A stretch of DNA of 62,445 nt from Sideroxydans sp. (GTDB lineage: Bacteria > Pseudomonadota > Gammaproteobacteria > Burkholderiales > Gallionellaceae). This document shows positions 9,189 to 17,205 of this stretch, piece after piece. How positions within the stretch are numbered: position 1 is the first letter of the stretch; every line of letters starts with the position of its first letter. The stretch is taken from assembly GCA_016124455.1 (NCBI GenBank), contig WGNQ01000003.1:1-62445 (forward strand), in the 5' to 3' direction. The notes under the pieces were generated by a model, which saw only the letters and a list, made by a program, of their open reading frames with translations, did not search any database and was not told where the DNA came from. The translations under genes were made by a program, and so were the position numbers.

Positions 9189-10283
9189 ATGAGTGAAGAA
9201 ACCAAGAAACCGGCGGGCAAGAAGAAACTGGAGCTCGATCCGCGTCTGGCCGAATACCGTGGCATCTGGGTATTCATCGAACACGAACGCGGCACGCTGC
9301 ATACCGTATCGTGGGAGCTGCTGGGCGAGGGGCGCAAGCTGGCGGACAAGCTGGGCGTGCCATTGGCCGGGGTAGTGATGGGCGAACCGGGAGAAGATAC
9401 GCGTCGATTTTGCCAGGAGGCCTTCTATCACGGTGCCGACCACTGCTACTTGATGGAAGACCCGTTGCTCAAGGATTACCGTAACCAGCCGTTTACCAAA
9501 GGTATGACCGACCTGGTCAATGCCTACAAGCCGGAGATCCTGCTGCTCGGTGCAACTACACTGGGGCGCGACCTGGCGGGCAGTGTGGCGACCACGCTGA
9601 AGACCGGCCTCACTGCCGATTGCACCGAACTCAACATCGACGTCGAGATCCGCAGCCTGCTGGCAACGCGCCCGACCTTCGGCGGCAGCCTGTTGTGCAC
9701 CATCCAGACATTGAACTATCGCCCGCAAATGGCCACGGTGCGGCCGCGCGTGATGGCGATGCCCAAACGCGATACCACGCGCAGCGGCGACATCACCGAA
9801 CACAAACTGTCGATGATAGAGAGCGACATCATCACCAAGGTGCTGGAGTTCATCCCGGACCAGAATACCAACAAGATCAACCTCGAGTATGCCGACATCA
9901 TCGTGTCCGGCGGCAAGGGGCTCAAGAAGCAGGAGAATTTCCAGCTGATCTGGGAACTGGCCAAGGTGCTGGGCGCCGAAGTCGGCGCGACGCGCCCGCT
10001 GGTGCAGTCCGGCTGGGTGGAGGCGGGGCGCCAGGTTGGCCAGACCGGCAAGACCGTACGGCCGAAACTCTACATAGCAGCCGGCATTTCCGGCGCAATC
10101 CAGCACCGCGTCGGCATGGACGCCTCGGACGTGATCGTCGCCATCAACAACGACCCCAACGCACCGATTTTCGATTTCGCCACGTACGGCATCGTCGGCA
10201 ACGCGATGACTATCCTGCCCGCGCTGACCGAGGCGTTCCGCAGGGAACTGGCGAACCGTAGAGCAGAAGCAGTGGCTGTATAA
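9189..10283 (+). CDS. fixB: Electron-transfer flavoprotein alpha subunit FixB
   Basis: A 364-residue ETF-alpha protein. The C-terminal FAD site is clear: [20 protein letters not shown], then [12 protein letters not shown] and [12 protein letters not shown]. It pairs with FixA and holds the FAD that takes part in bifurcation. The first 15 residues are lysine-rich (KKPAGKKK) and precede the usual FixB start. ATG 9189 was chosen since it follows the fixA stop by 10 bases and a GAGG site; the frame is open further upstream, but those starts lie in fixA. Confidence 0.93.
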   Translation: MSEETKKPAGKKKLELDPRLAEYRGIWVFIEHERGTLHTVSWELLGEGRKLADKLGVPLAGVVMGEPGEDTRRFCQEAFYHGADHCYLMEDPLLKDYRNQPFTKGMTDLVNAYKPEILLLGATTLGRDLAGSVATTLKTGLTADCTELNIDVEIRSLLATRPTFGGSLLCTIQTLNYRPQMATVRPRVMAMPKRDTTRSGDITEHKLSMIESDIITKVLEFIPDQNTNKINLEYADIIVSGGKGLKKQENFQLIWELAKVLGAEVGATRPLVQSGWVEAGRQVGQTGKTVRPKLYIAAGISGAIQHRVGMDASDVIVAINNDPNAPIFDFATYGIVGNAMTILPALTEAFRRELANRRAEAVAV

Positions 10284-10297
10284 GACAGGAGACAGAC

Positions 10298-11593
10298 ATG
10301 GAAAAATTCGATGCCATCGTAGTCGGAGCAGGCCCCTCCGGAAATGCAGCGGCCTATACCCTGGCCAAGGCGGGACTCAGCGTAATCCAGATCGAGCGCG
10401 GCGAATATCCTGGCTCCAAGAACGTGCAGGGCGCGATCCTGTATTCGGATGCGCTGGAGCGCATCATCCCGGAGTTTCGCGACGAAGCGCCGCTGGAGCG
10501 CCATATCATCGAACAGCGCATGTGGGTACTGGACGACGACTCGTATATTGGTACGCATTACCGCTCGGATGCATTCAACCAGGTACCGTATAACCGCTAC
10601 ACCATCCTGCGCACGCAGTTCGACAAGTGGTTCTCGGAAAAGGTGTCGCAGGCGGGCGCCATGGTGATCTGCGAAACCACCGTGACCGACCTGATCATGG
10701 ACGGGCAACGCGTGGTCGGCGTGCGGACCGACCGCGAAAACGGCGATGTGTTTGCCGATATCGTGATCCTGGCCGACGGCGTGAACTCGCTGCTGGCAAA
10801 GAAGGCAGGATTCCATCCTGAACTCAATCCCGGCGATGTGGCGCTGGCGGTGAAGGAAATCCTGTTCCTGCCGCAGGAAACCCTGGAAAGCCGCTTCAAC
10901 GTCAAGGAAGGCGAGGGCGTGGTGATCGAGATGATCGGCAAGATCACCCAGGGGTTGATGGGTACCGGCTTCCTCTACACCAACAACGAGTCGCTCACCA
11001 TAGGTGTCGGCTGCATGCTGTCGGATTTCAAGGAAGCCCGCATTCCGCCGTACCTGATGCTGGAGATGATGAAGAACCATCCCGCAATCAAGCCGCTGAT
11101 CGAAGGTGGGGAGATGAAAGAGTACACCGCGCACCTGATTCCCGAAGGCGGCCTGAAGGCGATGCCGCAAGTGTATGGCGACGGCTGGATGATCGTCGGA
11201 GACTCCGGCATGTTCGTCAATGCGGTACACCGCGAAGGCTCCAATCTTGCGATGACTACCGGCCGCCTCGCGGCCGAAACCGTGCTTGAGCTGAAGCAGG
11301 CCGGCAAGGACATGAGCAAGAGCAACCTGGCTGCCTACCGCACCAGGCTGGATGACAGTTTCGTGATGAAGGACCTTTCTAAATACAAGGACATGCCGGG
11401 AATATTTCATGCTAACCCGCAGTTCTTTACCACCTATCCGGAACTCGTCAACAACGCCGCAAAGACCATGCTGACCGTGGATGGCGTGGACAAGAAAAGC
11501 AAGGAACGCGAGATTTTAAAAAGTTTCACCAGCAGCCGTTCGCTGCTTGGATTGATGGGTGATGCATACAAGATGTGGAGGGCTTTGAGATGA
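10298..11593 (+). CDS. fixC: FixC flavoprotein (ETF:quinone oxidoreductase type)
   Basis: A 431-residue flavoprotein. The N-terminal dinucleotide fold VVGAGPSGNAAAYTLAKAG binds FAD, and GDSGMFVNAVHREGSNLAM contacts it again. FixC is the ETF-quinone oxidoreductase-like subunit and passes the high-potential electron to quinone at the membrane. A GGAG site precedes the ATG. The stop overlaps the fixX start (ATGA), which fits tight stoichiometry. Length and order are exactly those of fixABCX in other diazotrophs. Confidence 0.93.
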   Translation: MEKFDAIVVGAGPSGNAAAYTLAKAGLSVIQIERGEYPGSKNVQGAILYSDALERIIPEFRDEAPLERHIIEQRMWVLDDDSYIGTHYRSDAFNQVPYNRYTILRTQFDKWFSEKVSQAGAMVICETTVTDLIMDGQRVVGVRTDRENGDVFADIVILADGVNSLLAKKAGFHPELNPGDVALAVKEILFLPQETLESRFNVKEGEGVVIEMIGKITQGLMGTGFLYTNNESLTIGVGCMLSDFKEARIPPYLMLEMMKNHPAIKPLIEGGEMKEYTAHLIPEGGLKAMPQVYGDGWMIVGDSGMFVNAVHREGSNLAMTTGRLAAETVLELKQAGKDMSKSNLAAYRTRLDDSFVMKDLSKYKDMPGIFHANPQFFTTYPELVNNAAKTMLTVDGVDKKSKEREILKSFTSSRSLLGLMGDAYKMWRALR

Positions 11594-11880
11594 ACGTCAA
11601 TGTCGAAGAAAAACTGTTCCAGAACCGTTACAAGGTTGACCATGGCCGCCCGCACATCAGCATCATCAATCCTGCCGTGTGCTCGGCAGAGTGCAAAACA
11701 CAGCAATGCACCCAGGTCTGTCCGGCGAATTGCTACAAGGCCGAAGGCAATGGCAGCGTGTCGCTGATCACCGACGGCTGCCTGGAGTGCGGCACTTGCC
11801 GCATCATCTGCGACGATTTCCGTAACGTCGACTGGGACTACCCGCGCGGCGGTTACGGCATCCTGTTCAAGTTCGGCTGA
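11590..11880 (+). CDS. fixX: FixX ferredoxin-like subunit
   Basis: A 96-residue ferredoxin. The cysteines are in VCSAECKTQQCTQVCPANC and CLECGTCRIICDD; the second set gives the complete CxxCxxC...C of a 4Fe-4S cluster. FixX joins FixC and completes the electron path of the FixABCX complex. The start at 11590 overlaps the fixC stop by 4 bases; a longer reading frame from 11575 exists but lies in fixC. The C-terminal WDYPRGGYGILFKFG is characteristic of FixX. Confidence 0.92.
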   Translation: MNVNVEEKLFQNRYKVDHGRPHISIINPAVCSAECKTQQCTQVCPANCYKAEGNGSVSLITDGCLECGTCRIICDDFRNVDWDYPRGGYGILFKFG

Positions 11881-11890
11881 AAGAACGTTC

Positions 11891-12346
11891 GTGGACGATA
11901 TCAACGTATTCCTGGCGCATGCCGTCGAGCTCGAACGCGAGGCTGCCAGGCGCTATGAGGAGCTTGCGGAAAGCATGCATGCGGACAGGAATCTCGAAGT
12001 CGAGAAATTCTTCCGCCAGATGGCGGCCTACTCGCGCAAGCACCTGGCGCTTGCCATGGAGCGGGGCGGATTCCACCGTCTGCCCGCGCTGGCTGCCGAA
12101 GAATATTCGTGGCCCGACGGCGTCAGTCCGGAGCAGTTCGAATGGATAGGCGTCGACTCCATGATGGATGTGCACAGCGCCCTTACCCTGGCGCTTGACG
12201 GGGAGCGGCGCGGCCATGCCTTTTATGCCGGCATCGCCGGGACGAGCGGCGACCCGGAGGTCCAGGCCATGGCGCGCGAATTCGCGGCCGAAGAGTCGGA
12301 ACATGTGGCGGTACTGGAAAAATGGATTACCCGCTATGCCGCCTGA
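11891..12346 (+). CDS. Ferritin-like (rubrerythrin-type) protein
   Basis: A 151-residue all-helical protein beginning at GTG 11891, 10 bases after fixX. Four helices of ferritin type can be drawn. ELEREAARRYEELAESM and AAEESEHVAVLEKW hold the first-helix glutamate and the last ExxH of a diiron site, and LDGERRGHAFY the third-helix glutamate. In helix 2 the expected ExxH reads SRKH, so one iron ligand is missing or replaced. It resembles the ferritin-like proteins found in nif operons. A role in iron handling or peroxide removal near nitrogenase is a guess from family and place. There is no rubredoxin domain. Confidence 0.7.
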   Translation: MDDINVFLAHAVELEREAARRYEELAESMHADRNLEVEKFFRQMAAYSRKHLALAMERGGFHRLPALAAEEYSWPDGVSPEQFEWIGVDSMMDVHSALTLALDGERRGHAFYAGIAGTSGDPEVQAMAREFAAEESEHVAVLEKWITRYAA

Positions 12347-12394
12347 CCCCGACGGCAATTTTGATTTTGAATAAACACAAAGGAAACCAGCATC

Positions 12395-12721
12395 ATGGCT
12401 AAACCGCTCAAGCATGTTTTTGTCTGTACCCAATCGCGCCCGCCGGGACATCCGCGTGGCTCATGCGGCGCCAACTGCAGCATGGCCGTGTTCCAGGAAT
12501 TCCAGCAACAGTTCGAGAAGCGCGGACTGTGGGGGCGTTATGCGATAACCGGCAGCGGCTGCATCGGGCCTTGCGGCACCGGCCCCAGCGTACTGGTTTA
12601 TCCGGAAGGCGTGATGTATGGCGGGGTGGGCCAGGGCGATGTCGCCGCCATCATCGAGGAGCATTTGCTGGGCGACAAGCCGGTGGAGCGCCTCAAGGTG
12701 CCTGCCGAAGTCTGGGGATAG
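12395..12721 (+). CDS. Thioredoxin-like 2Fe-2S ferredoxin (Shethna FeSII/FdI type)
   Basis: A 108-residue protein of the thioredoxin-fold 2Fe-2S ferredoxins. The family start HVFVCTQSRPPGHPRGSCG, then CSMAVFQEF and SGCIGPCGTGP, supplies the four cluster cysteines, and VYPEGVMYGGV follows as in relatives. In Azotobacter such a ferredoxin shields nitrogenase from oxygen by forming an inactive complex; others are electron carriers. Here it sits in the nif/fix operon with its own ribosome site (AAAGGAAA). Which role applies cannot be read from sequence; oxygen protection is possible for a microaerophile. Confidence 0.85.
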   Translation: MAKPLKHVFVCTQSRPPGHPRGSCGANCSMAVFQEFQQQFEKRGLWGRYAITGSGCIGPCGTGPSVLVYPEGVMYGGVGQGDVAAIIEEHLLGDKPVERLKVPAEVWG

Positions 12722-12770
12722 CCCGACACTTTTATTTATAACCTGAACCATCAACCAAGGAAAAAACATC

Positions 12771-13340
12771 ATGAGCACCTCCCCTCTCCAGACACTGGAA
12801 TCACAGAAACGCCTGCTTTCCCCGGTGTACAAGGGCGCATTGAAAAAAGCCGAGGAAGGTTTCCGCGGCGAGATCGCCCTGAAATTTGCGGCGCAGCTCG
12901 CCGACGAGGCCCGGCCGCCCGAGATCGCTGCGTTCCAGACCATGTTTGCGGCAACCGGCGGCAAATTCGATTTCTTCGCCTGCGAACTCGATTCGCTCGC
13001 CTACCTGGAAGACTTGCGCACCGTGCTGGGCGATTTCCTCAAGCCGGACGGGCAGTACTTCGCTTTTGCCGGCAACGTGGACATTTCCAAGAAATACGCG
13101 ATCACCATGGACGGCATCCCGTTCAATGTGCTGCCGCTGGATGAGGCAACGGTATACAACGAATTGCTCGACATGATCGGCCTCGAGCGCACCGAACTGA
13201 AGAAGCTGGATACCGGCGCCAAGCTCGACAAGATTGCCGAGGCGGCGGCGAAGTATCGGGGCAAACTGCCGGAAGTCAGCTTTGAGCAGGGCAAGCAGGA
13301 AATGGGGCCGATCCGTATCCCGGACAACCGTCCGGTCTGA
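12771..13340 (+). CDS. Unrecognised nif-operon protein, 189 residues
   Basis: I do not recognise this protein. It has 189 residues with no signal peptide or membrane helix, so it should be cytoplasmic. A mixed helical N-terminal half is followed by a central alternating alpha/beta part (KFDFFACELDSLAYLEDL, FAFAGNVDISKKYAITMDG). It has a single cysteine (in FFACELD). The last 20 residues, ending GPIRIPDNRPV, are extended and proline-rich. It lies 49 bases after the 2Fe-2S ferredoxin and 17 before the next gene, so it is co-transcribed with the fix genes and most likely serves nitrogen fixation. Confidence 0.75.
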   Translation: MSTSPLQTLESQKRLLSPVYKGALKKAEEGFRGEIALKFAAQLADEARPPEIAAFQTMFAATGGKFDFFACELDSLAYLEDLRTVLGDFLKPDGQYFAFAGNVDISKKYAITMDGIPFNVLPLDEATVYNELLDMIGLERTELKKLDTGAKLDKIAEAAAKYRGKLPEVSFEQGKQEMGPIRIPDNRPV

Positions 13341-13357
13341 TCGGGCGCAGCGGGAAG

Positions 13358-13840
13358 ATGGAATCATTGGCGACACCTCGCGTGTTGTTCGGCGGCGAGG
13401 CGCCTGCCGAAATCGGCGCATTGCTGGAGCGGGCGATGCAGTCGTACGCGGATGCCCCGCAAGCCGAAGCGCTGTTATGGCAGGCGCATCGCCAGGCACC
13501 GGATGCGCTGCCGGTTTATTTTTCGCTGTACAAGTTCTACTTCTACAAGGGCGACCTGGAACAGGCTGAACTGGCTGCGCGCATGGCTCTGGCGGCCGCA
13601 GCGATGCAGGGCGGTTTCAATGCCGACTGGCGCAGCCTGCAGGCAGATTCGGCAGACTGGACAGATTATGCGGCGGCCGCACATTTCTACCTGTTCAGCC
13701 TCAAGGCGCTGGCATTCATCCGCCTGCGCCGCGGTGACGCGGCCGAATCGTCGGCCATCCTCGCCAGGCTGGCCGAGCTCGATCCCGGCGATTCGGTAGG
13801 TGCCTCGGTCATTCGTTCGATAGCAACAGGAGCAAACTGA
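13358..13840 (+). CDS. TPR-like helical protein of the nif operon
   Basis: A 160-residue protein made of helix pairs. The region QAEALLWQAHRQAPDALPVYFSLYKFYFYKGDLEQAELAARMAL reads like tetratricopeptide repeats: pairs of amphipathic helices with small residues at the turns. A second pair follows near FSLKALAFIRLRRGDAAESSAIL. It has no cysteines and no signal peptide. TPR proteins bind partner proteins, so a scaffold or assembly role is possible, but none is shown. Its stop overlaps the start of the next gene by one base. It probably works with its two neighbours, which are also unrecognised. Confidence 0.75.
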   Translation: MESLATPRVLFGGEAPAEIGALLERAMQSYADAPQAEALLWQAHRQAPDALPVYFSLYKFYFYKGDLEQAELAARMALAAAAMQGGFNADWRSLQADSADWTDYAAAAHFYLFSLKALAFIRLRRGDAAESSAILARLAELDPGDSVGASVIRSIATGAN

Positions 13841-14211
13841 TGGAACAACTCGAACAACGCAAAGCAGCCGTGACGGAGCAGGGCGAAGCGCTGCTTGCCG
13901 CCCTGCGCGACAAGGTTGCCGGGATGAAGCTGGGCGGGGAGCAGGTGGTCATCCCGCCGCTGGAGTCGGCCACGTTTACCTTGGAGTATGACCTGTACAA
14001 CGGCCAGCAAACCCTGATGGCCTCGTTTTATCCATCGCAACATTACCGGGCCGGTTTCCTGCTGTTCCATTCCGACGGCAGCTGCTTTGCCGAATACCAC
14101 GTGATGCAGTTGCACCCGACCAAGCCGAAATTCTTTGTCGAGGCGGTGGAAGCATGGGTTCGCGACGGCGAAATCAAGACCGATACGCGCCTGGCAGTCA
14201 TGCCGCAGTGA
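13840..14211 (+). CDS. Unrecognised small protein ending the nifV-fix operon
   Basis: A 123-residue protein I do not recognise. The first 35 residues are helical and charged (EQRKAAVTEQGEALLAALRDK). After that come several likely beta strands with aromatic residues (ATFTLEYDLYNG, MASFYPSQHYRAGFLLFH, CFAEYHVMQLHP), which suggests a small beta-sheet domain. It has one cysteine. No signal peptide is present. It shares one base (A of TGATGG) with the TPR-like gene before it, a sign of translational coupling. It is the last gene before the molybdate operon, which starts with its own regulatory region. Confidence 0.72.
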   Translation: MEQLEQRKAAVTEQGEALLAALRDKVAGMKLGGEQVVIPPLESATFTLEYDLYNGQQTLMASFYPSQHYRAGFLLFHSDGSCFAEYHVMQLHPTKPKFFVEAVEAWVRDGEIKTDTRLAVMPQ

Positions 14212-14213
14212 TG

Positions 14214-14229
14214 TGTAGCAAACCTTACA
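14214..14229. promoter_or_regulatory. NifA upstream activator site for the porin-mod operon
   Basis: TGTAGCAAACCTTACA matches TGT-N10-ACA exactly, and its inner bases resemble those of the nifV site. It begins 3 bases past the last gene of the nifV operon and ends 73 bases before a -24/-12-like element. Confidence 0.7.
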
Positions 14230-14249
14230 TTAACCGTTTTGTTTCGCTC

Positions 14250-14277
14250 ATCGTTATATAGTAAAATGTATAACGTA
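14250..14277. promoter_or_regulatory. ModE-binding box 1
   Basis: Half-sites ATCGTTATATA (14250-14260) and TGTATAACGTA (14267-14277) are separated by 6 bases. They follow the E. coli ModE consensus ATCGnTATATA-N6-TATATAACGAT. The box lies between the NifA site and the promoter. Confidence 0.72.
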
Positions 14278-14302
14278 TCGGATAGATTAGGATTTTAATT
14301 TC

Positions 14303-14317
14303 AGGCATAGCTCTTGC
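14303..14317 (+). promoter_or_regulatory. Sigma54-like -24/-12 element for the porin-mod operon
   Basis: AGGCATAGCTCTTGC keeps the essential GG and GC at the right spacing, with two mismatches to TGGCAC-N5-TTGC. Transcription would begin near 14329. Confidence 0.58.
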
Positions 14318-14327
14318 TATTGTTGCA

Positions 14328-14355
14328 ATCGTTATTTAGATAACTATATAACGCT
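14328..14355. promoter_or_regulatory. ModE-binding box 2, over the predicted transcription start
   Basis: ATCGTTATTTA (14328-14338) and TATATAACGCT (14345-14355) with 6 bases between. It would cover the start site given by the sigma54-like element, a position suited to repression by ModE-molybdate. Confidence 0.75.
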
Positions 14356-14378
14356 TACAACTTGAACAGGAGCTGGCA

Positions 14379-15557
14379 ATGAACAGGAAAATAATCGCAA
14401 TGGCCGCTGTCGCCGCAATGGCATCTTCAACTGCTTACGCCGAATCCGGCAACGTCAATATCTATGGCGTGATCAGCATGTCGCTGGATTCAGTCGACAA
14501 CGGCAATGGCCCGACGGCAGCCACCCAGGGTACTCGCGTCAACAAGGTCTCCAGCAATGCTTCGCGTCTCGGCTTCAAGGGCAGCGAAGACATCGGCGGC
14601 GGGCTGGCCGCCCTCTGGCAGATCGAATCGACCATCAATGTCGACGGCACATCCACCAGCACCTTTGCTACCCGCAACAGTTTTGTCGGCCTGAAAAGCG
14701 ACAGCATGGGCAAGCTGCTGCTGGGACGCTATGACTCGCCATACAAATTCTCCACCCGCAAACTGGACGCGTTCGGGCTGGTGCTTGCCGATAACCGCAG
14801 CCTGATGGGCGGCGTGGCCGGCAAGAGCTCATGGATGCAGTTCGATGGCCGGCGCAGCGACACTCTGGTCTATACGACACCGTCCGTTGCCGGCTTCTCG
14901 CTGGCGGCCGCATATGTCGCCGGCGCAGAAACCATGACTTCGGCCCCGCAGACCAATGGCTCGGCCTGGTCGCTGGCCGGCATCTACCAAATGGATGGCC
15001 TGTACGGCACGCTGGCTTATGAAATCCACAAAATCGGTTCGCCCTCGACGGGCGCGCTGGCAGGTACCGCAGCCGGCAGCTTCGCCGGCGCGGGCAGCAA
15101 GGAGTCAGCCTGGAAACTCGGCATGGGCTATCAGCTGGATGCCTACAGCCTCGGTTTTGTCTATGAAAAAACCAGCGACAACCTGGGCGGTGCCGGCGCC
15201 GCGGCACCGGTCGCAACCTGTACCACGGTGGGGCAGAACTGCTACGGCCACAATGCCTACTACCTTTCCGGAAAATACCGCTTCGGCAGCAATGCCGTGA
15301 AGCTGGCCTATGGCAAGTCGGGCATGCTGGCAGGCGGTGCTGCGGGCAGCGATACCAGTGCACGCCAGCTTTCCCTGGGGTACGACCACAGCCTGAGCAA
15401 GCGCACCATGCTGTTTGCCCTGTACACCCGGCTGAACAACGGTGCCGGTATCAATTACGGCTTGTCCACCACTACCGTGACGACGGGGAGTACGGTGGCG
15501 GCAGGCGATGGTGCCAGCTTGTCCGGTCTGTCGTTTGGCATGACACACGCGTTCTAG
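14379..15557 (+). CDS. Outer-membrane porin of the betaproteobacterial type
   Basis: A 392-residue general-porin family protein. A 21-residue signal peptide ends at AYA, followed by the porin start ESGNVNIYGVISMSLD. KVSSNASRLGFKGSEDIGG and ALWQIES are hallmarks of the family, and the chain ends on a strand closing with F (FGMTHAF), the outer-membrane insertion signal. An AGGAG site precedes the ATG. It would form a trimeric 16-strand channel. The leader carries two ModE-like boxes and a NifA-type site, and modE starts only 24 bases downstream. So this porin probably lets molybdate through when molybdenum is scarce; the substrate is inferred from context. Confidence 0.9.
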   Translation: MNRKIIAMAAVAAMASSTAYAESGNVNIYGVISMSLDSVDNGNGPTAATQGTRVNKVSSNASRLGFKGSEDIGGGLAALWQIESTINVDGTSTSTFATRNSFVGLKSDSMGKLLLGRYDSPYKFSTRKLDAFGLVLADNRSLMGGVAGKSSWMQFDGRRSDTLVYTTPSVAGFSLAAAYVAGAETMTSAPQTNGSAWSLAGIYQMDGLYGTLAYEIHKIGSPSTGALAGTAAGSFAGAGSKESAWKLGMGYQLDAYSLGFVYEKTSDNLGGAGAAAPVATCTTVGQNCYGHNAYYLSGKYRFGSNAVKLAYGKSGMLAGGAAGSDTSARQLSLGYDHSLSKRTMLFALYTRLNNGAGINYGLSTTTVTTGSTVAAGDGASLSGLSFGMTHAF

Positions 15558-15581
15558 TCGTTTTCGCATAAGGAGGATTTC

Positions 15582-16385
15582 ATGGGTATGAACATGCAAG
15601 TGATGGGCGGGATCTGGCTGGGGCAGGACGACGAGCCGATGCTGGGCGATGTGCGGATCGCGCTGCTCGAGCAGATCGACGAAACCGGCTCGATCAGCAA
15701 GGCGGCCAAGGCGGTCGGCATCAGTTACAAGACTGCCTGGGACGCGGTGGACTCCATGAAAAACCTCTCTGGCGAGCCGCTGGTGGAAAGCGCCAGCGGC
15801 GGCAAGGGCGGCGGGGGAACCCGCCTCAGCGAAGCCGCGCGCAAACTGGTGCAGACCTACCGGCTTATCCAGCAGGAACATGAGCGGTTTCTCGCCTCGC
15901 TGAGCGACGGCATCGACGATTTCCAGAATTCTTACCAATTAATCCGGAGGCTTTCCATGAAAAGCAGCGCACGCAACCAGTTCTTCGGCAGGATCACGGC
16001 CATCCGTGGCGGCTCGGTCAACGCCGAAGTCGAACTTTCCCTCAACGGCGATGACAAGATCACCGCCATCATCACCCACGAAAGCCTGGAGAACCTCGAT
16101 CTCAAGATCGGCGGCGAAGCCTGGGCGCTGATCAAGGCATCGTGGGTCATCATCACCACCGGTGACAGCGATTTCAAACTCAGCGTCCGCAACCGCCTGT
16201 GCGGCACCGTTTCGCGCCTGACCAAAGGCCAGGTCAACAGCGATGTGGTGCTCACGCTGACGGGCGGCAACACCGTGAGTGCCATCGTCACCAACGACAG
16301 CGTCGAGCAAATGGGGCTGAAGGAAGGCGCCAAGGCGTGCGCCATTTTCAAGGCCTCCAGCGTCATCCTCGGCATCGCCGCCTGA
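15582..16385 (+). CDS. modE: Molybdate-responsive regulator ModE
   Basis: A 267-residue ModE. The N-terminal winged helix-turn-helix (about 18-120) shows ARIALLEQIDETGSISKAAK-like sequence (VRIALLEQIDETGSISKAA) and GISYKTAWDAVDSMKN. Two Mop/TOBE domains follow (about 128-195 and 200-267), opening SARNQFFGRITAIRGGSV and SVRNRLCGTVSRLTKGQV. ModE dimers bind molybdate and then repress molybdate-uptake genes. A strong AAGGAGG precedes the ATG. Two matching boxes lie before the porin, the first gene of this operon, so it likely represses its own operon when molybdenum is plentiful. Confidence 0.93.
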   Translation: MGMNMQVMGGIWLGQDDEPMLGDVRIALLEQIDETGSISKAAKAVGISYKTAWDAVDSMKNLSGEPLVESASGGKGGGGTRLSEAARKLVQTYRLIQQEHERFLASLSDGIDDFQNSYQLIRRLSMKSSARNQFFGRITAIRGGSVNAEVELSLNGDDKITAIITHESLENLDLKIGGEAWALIKASWVIITTGDSDFKLSVRNRLCGTVSRLTKGQVNSDVVLTLTGGNTVSAIVTNDSVEQMGLKEGAKACAIFKASSVILGIAA

Positions 16386-16407
16386 ATTAGAGAGAAAGGA
16401 TAATTAA

Positions 16408-17205
16408 ATGTTCTCATTAGACTACACGCATATTCTCAAGTGCCTGATTAAATCTGTGGCGGCCTTGAGTGCGGCCTTCGCATTGATGTTTCAGGGCGCA
16501 ATCGCGCAGGCTGAGCCGTTGACGGTCGCGGTAGCCGCCAACGTGAAATATGCTTTTGCCGACCTGCAGCAGGCGTTCACCAAAGAGAGCGGCATCGAGG
16601 TGAAAAGCGTATTCGGCTCTTCCGGCAAGCTCACTGCACAGATTAAAAGTGGCGCGCCATTTGACGTCTTCCTTTCCGCCGACATGAAATACCCGGAGAC
16701 GCTTTACCAGGACGGACAGGCGGTCACCGCACCCAGGGTGTACGCGAATGGCGTGCTGGTATTGTGGACGCTGAATCCGCTCGACCTCAGCAAAGGGATC
16801 CGGATATTGAATGATCCGGCCGTGCAGAAGGTCGCCGTGGCCAATCCCAGGCTCGCACCTTACGGACGCGAAGCCATCAACGCGCTGGAGCACTTCAAAC
16901 TGCGTGCCGAGGTCGAGCCCAAGCTGATCTACGGCGAAAGCATCTCGCAAGTCAATCAGTATATTGATTCAAAATCCGCAGATATCGGCTTCACCGCCAA
17001 ATCGGTCGTGCTGGCGCCGCAAGTGGCCGGCAAGGGCAAGTGGATCGAGTTGCCGAAAGACAGTTACCAGCCGATTGCGCAGGGTGTGGTGATACTCAAA
17101 CACGGTACGGAAAGCAATTCGGAAACCGCGCACCGCTTCCTGGAATTCCTGTCTTCACCTGTGGCACGCGCCATATTCGAGCAATACGGATACCTGCTGC
17201 CATGA
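16408..17205 (+). CDS. modA: Molybdate-binding periplasmic protein ModA
   Basis: A 265-residue ABC-transporter binding protein. A signal peptide ends near IAQA, followed by EPLTVAVAANVKYAFADLQQ. VFGSSGKLTAQIKSGAPFDVFLSAD contains the oxyanion-binding serines. The molybdate-specific family pattern is clear through to YGESISQVNQYIDSKSADIG. ModA collects molybdate (or tungstate) in the periplasm for ModBC. It overlaps the next gene by an ATGA, so a Mop gene sits between modA and modB. Confidence 0.93.
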   Translation: MFSLDYTHILKCLIKSVAALSAAFALMFQGAIAQAEPLTVAVAANVKYAFADLQQAFTKESGIEVKSVFGSSGKLTAQIKSGAPFDVFLSADMKYPETLYQDGQAVTAPRVYANGVLVLWTLNPLDLSKGIRILNDPAVQKVAVANPRLAPYGREAINALEHFKLRAEVEPKLIYGESISQVNQYIDSKSADIGFTAKSVVLAPQVAGKGKWIELPKDSYQPIAQGVVILKHGTESNSETAHRFLEFLSSPVARAIFEQYGYLLP

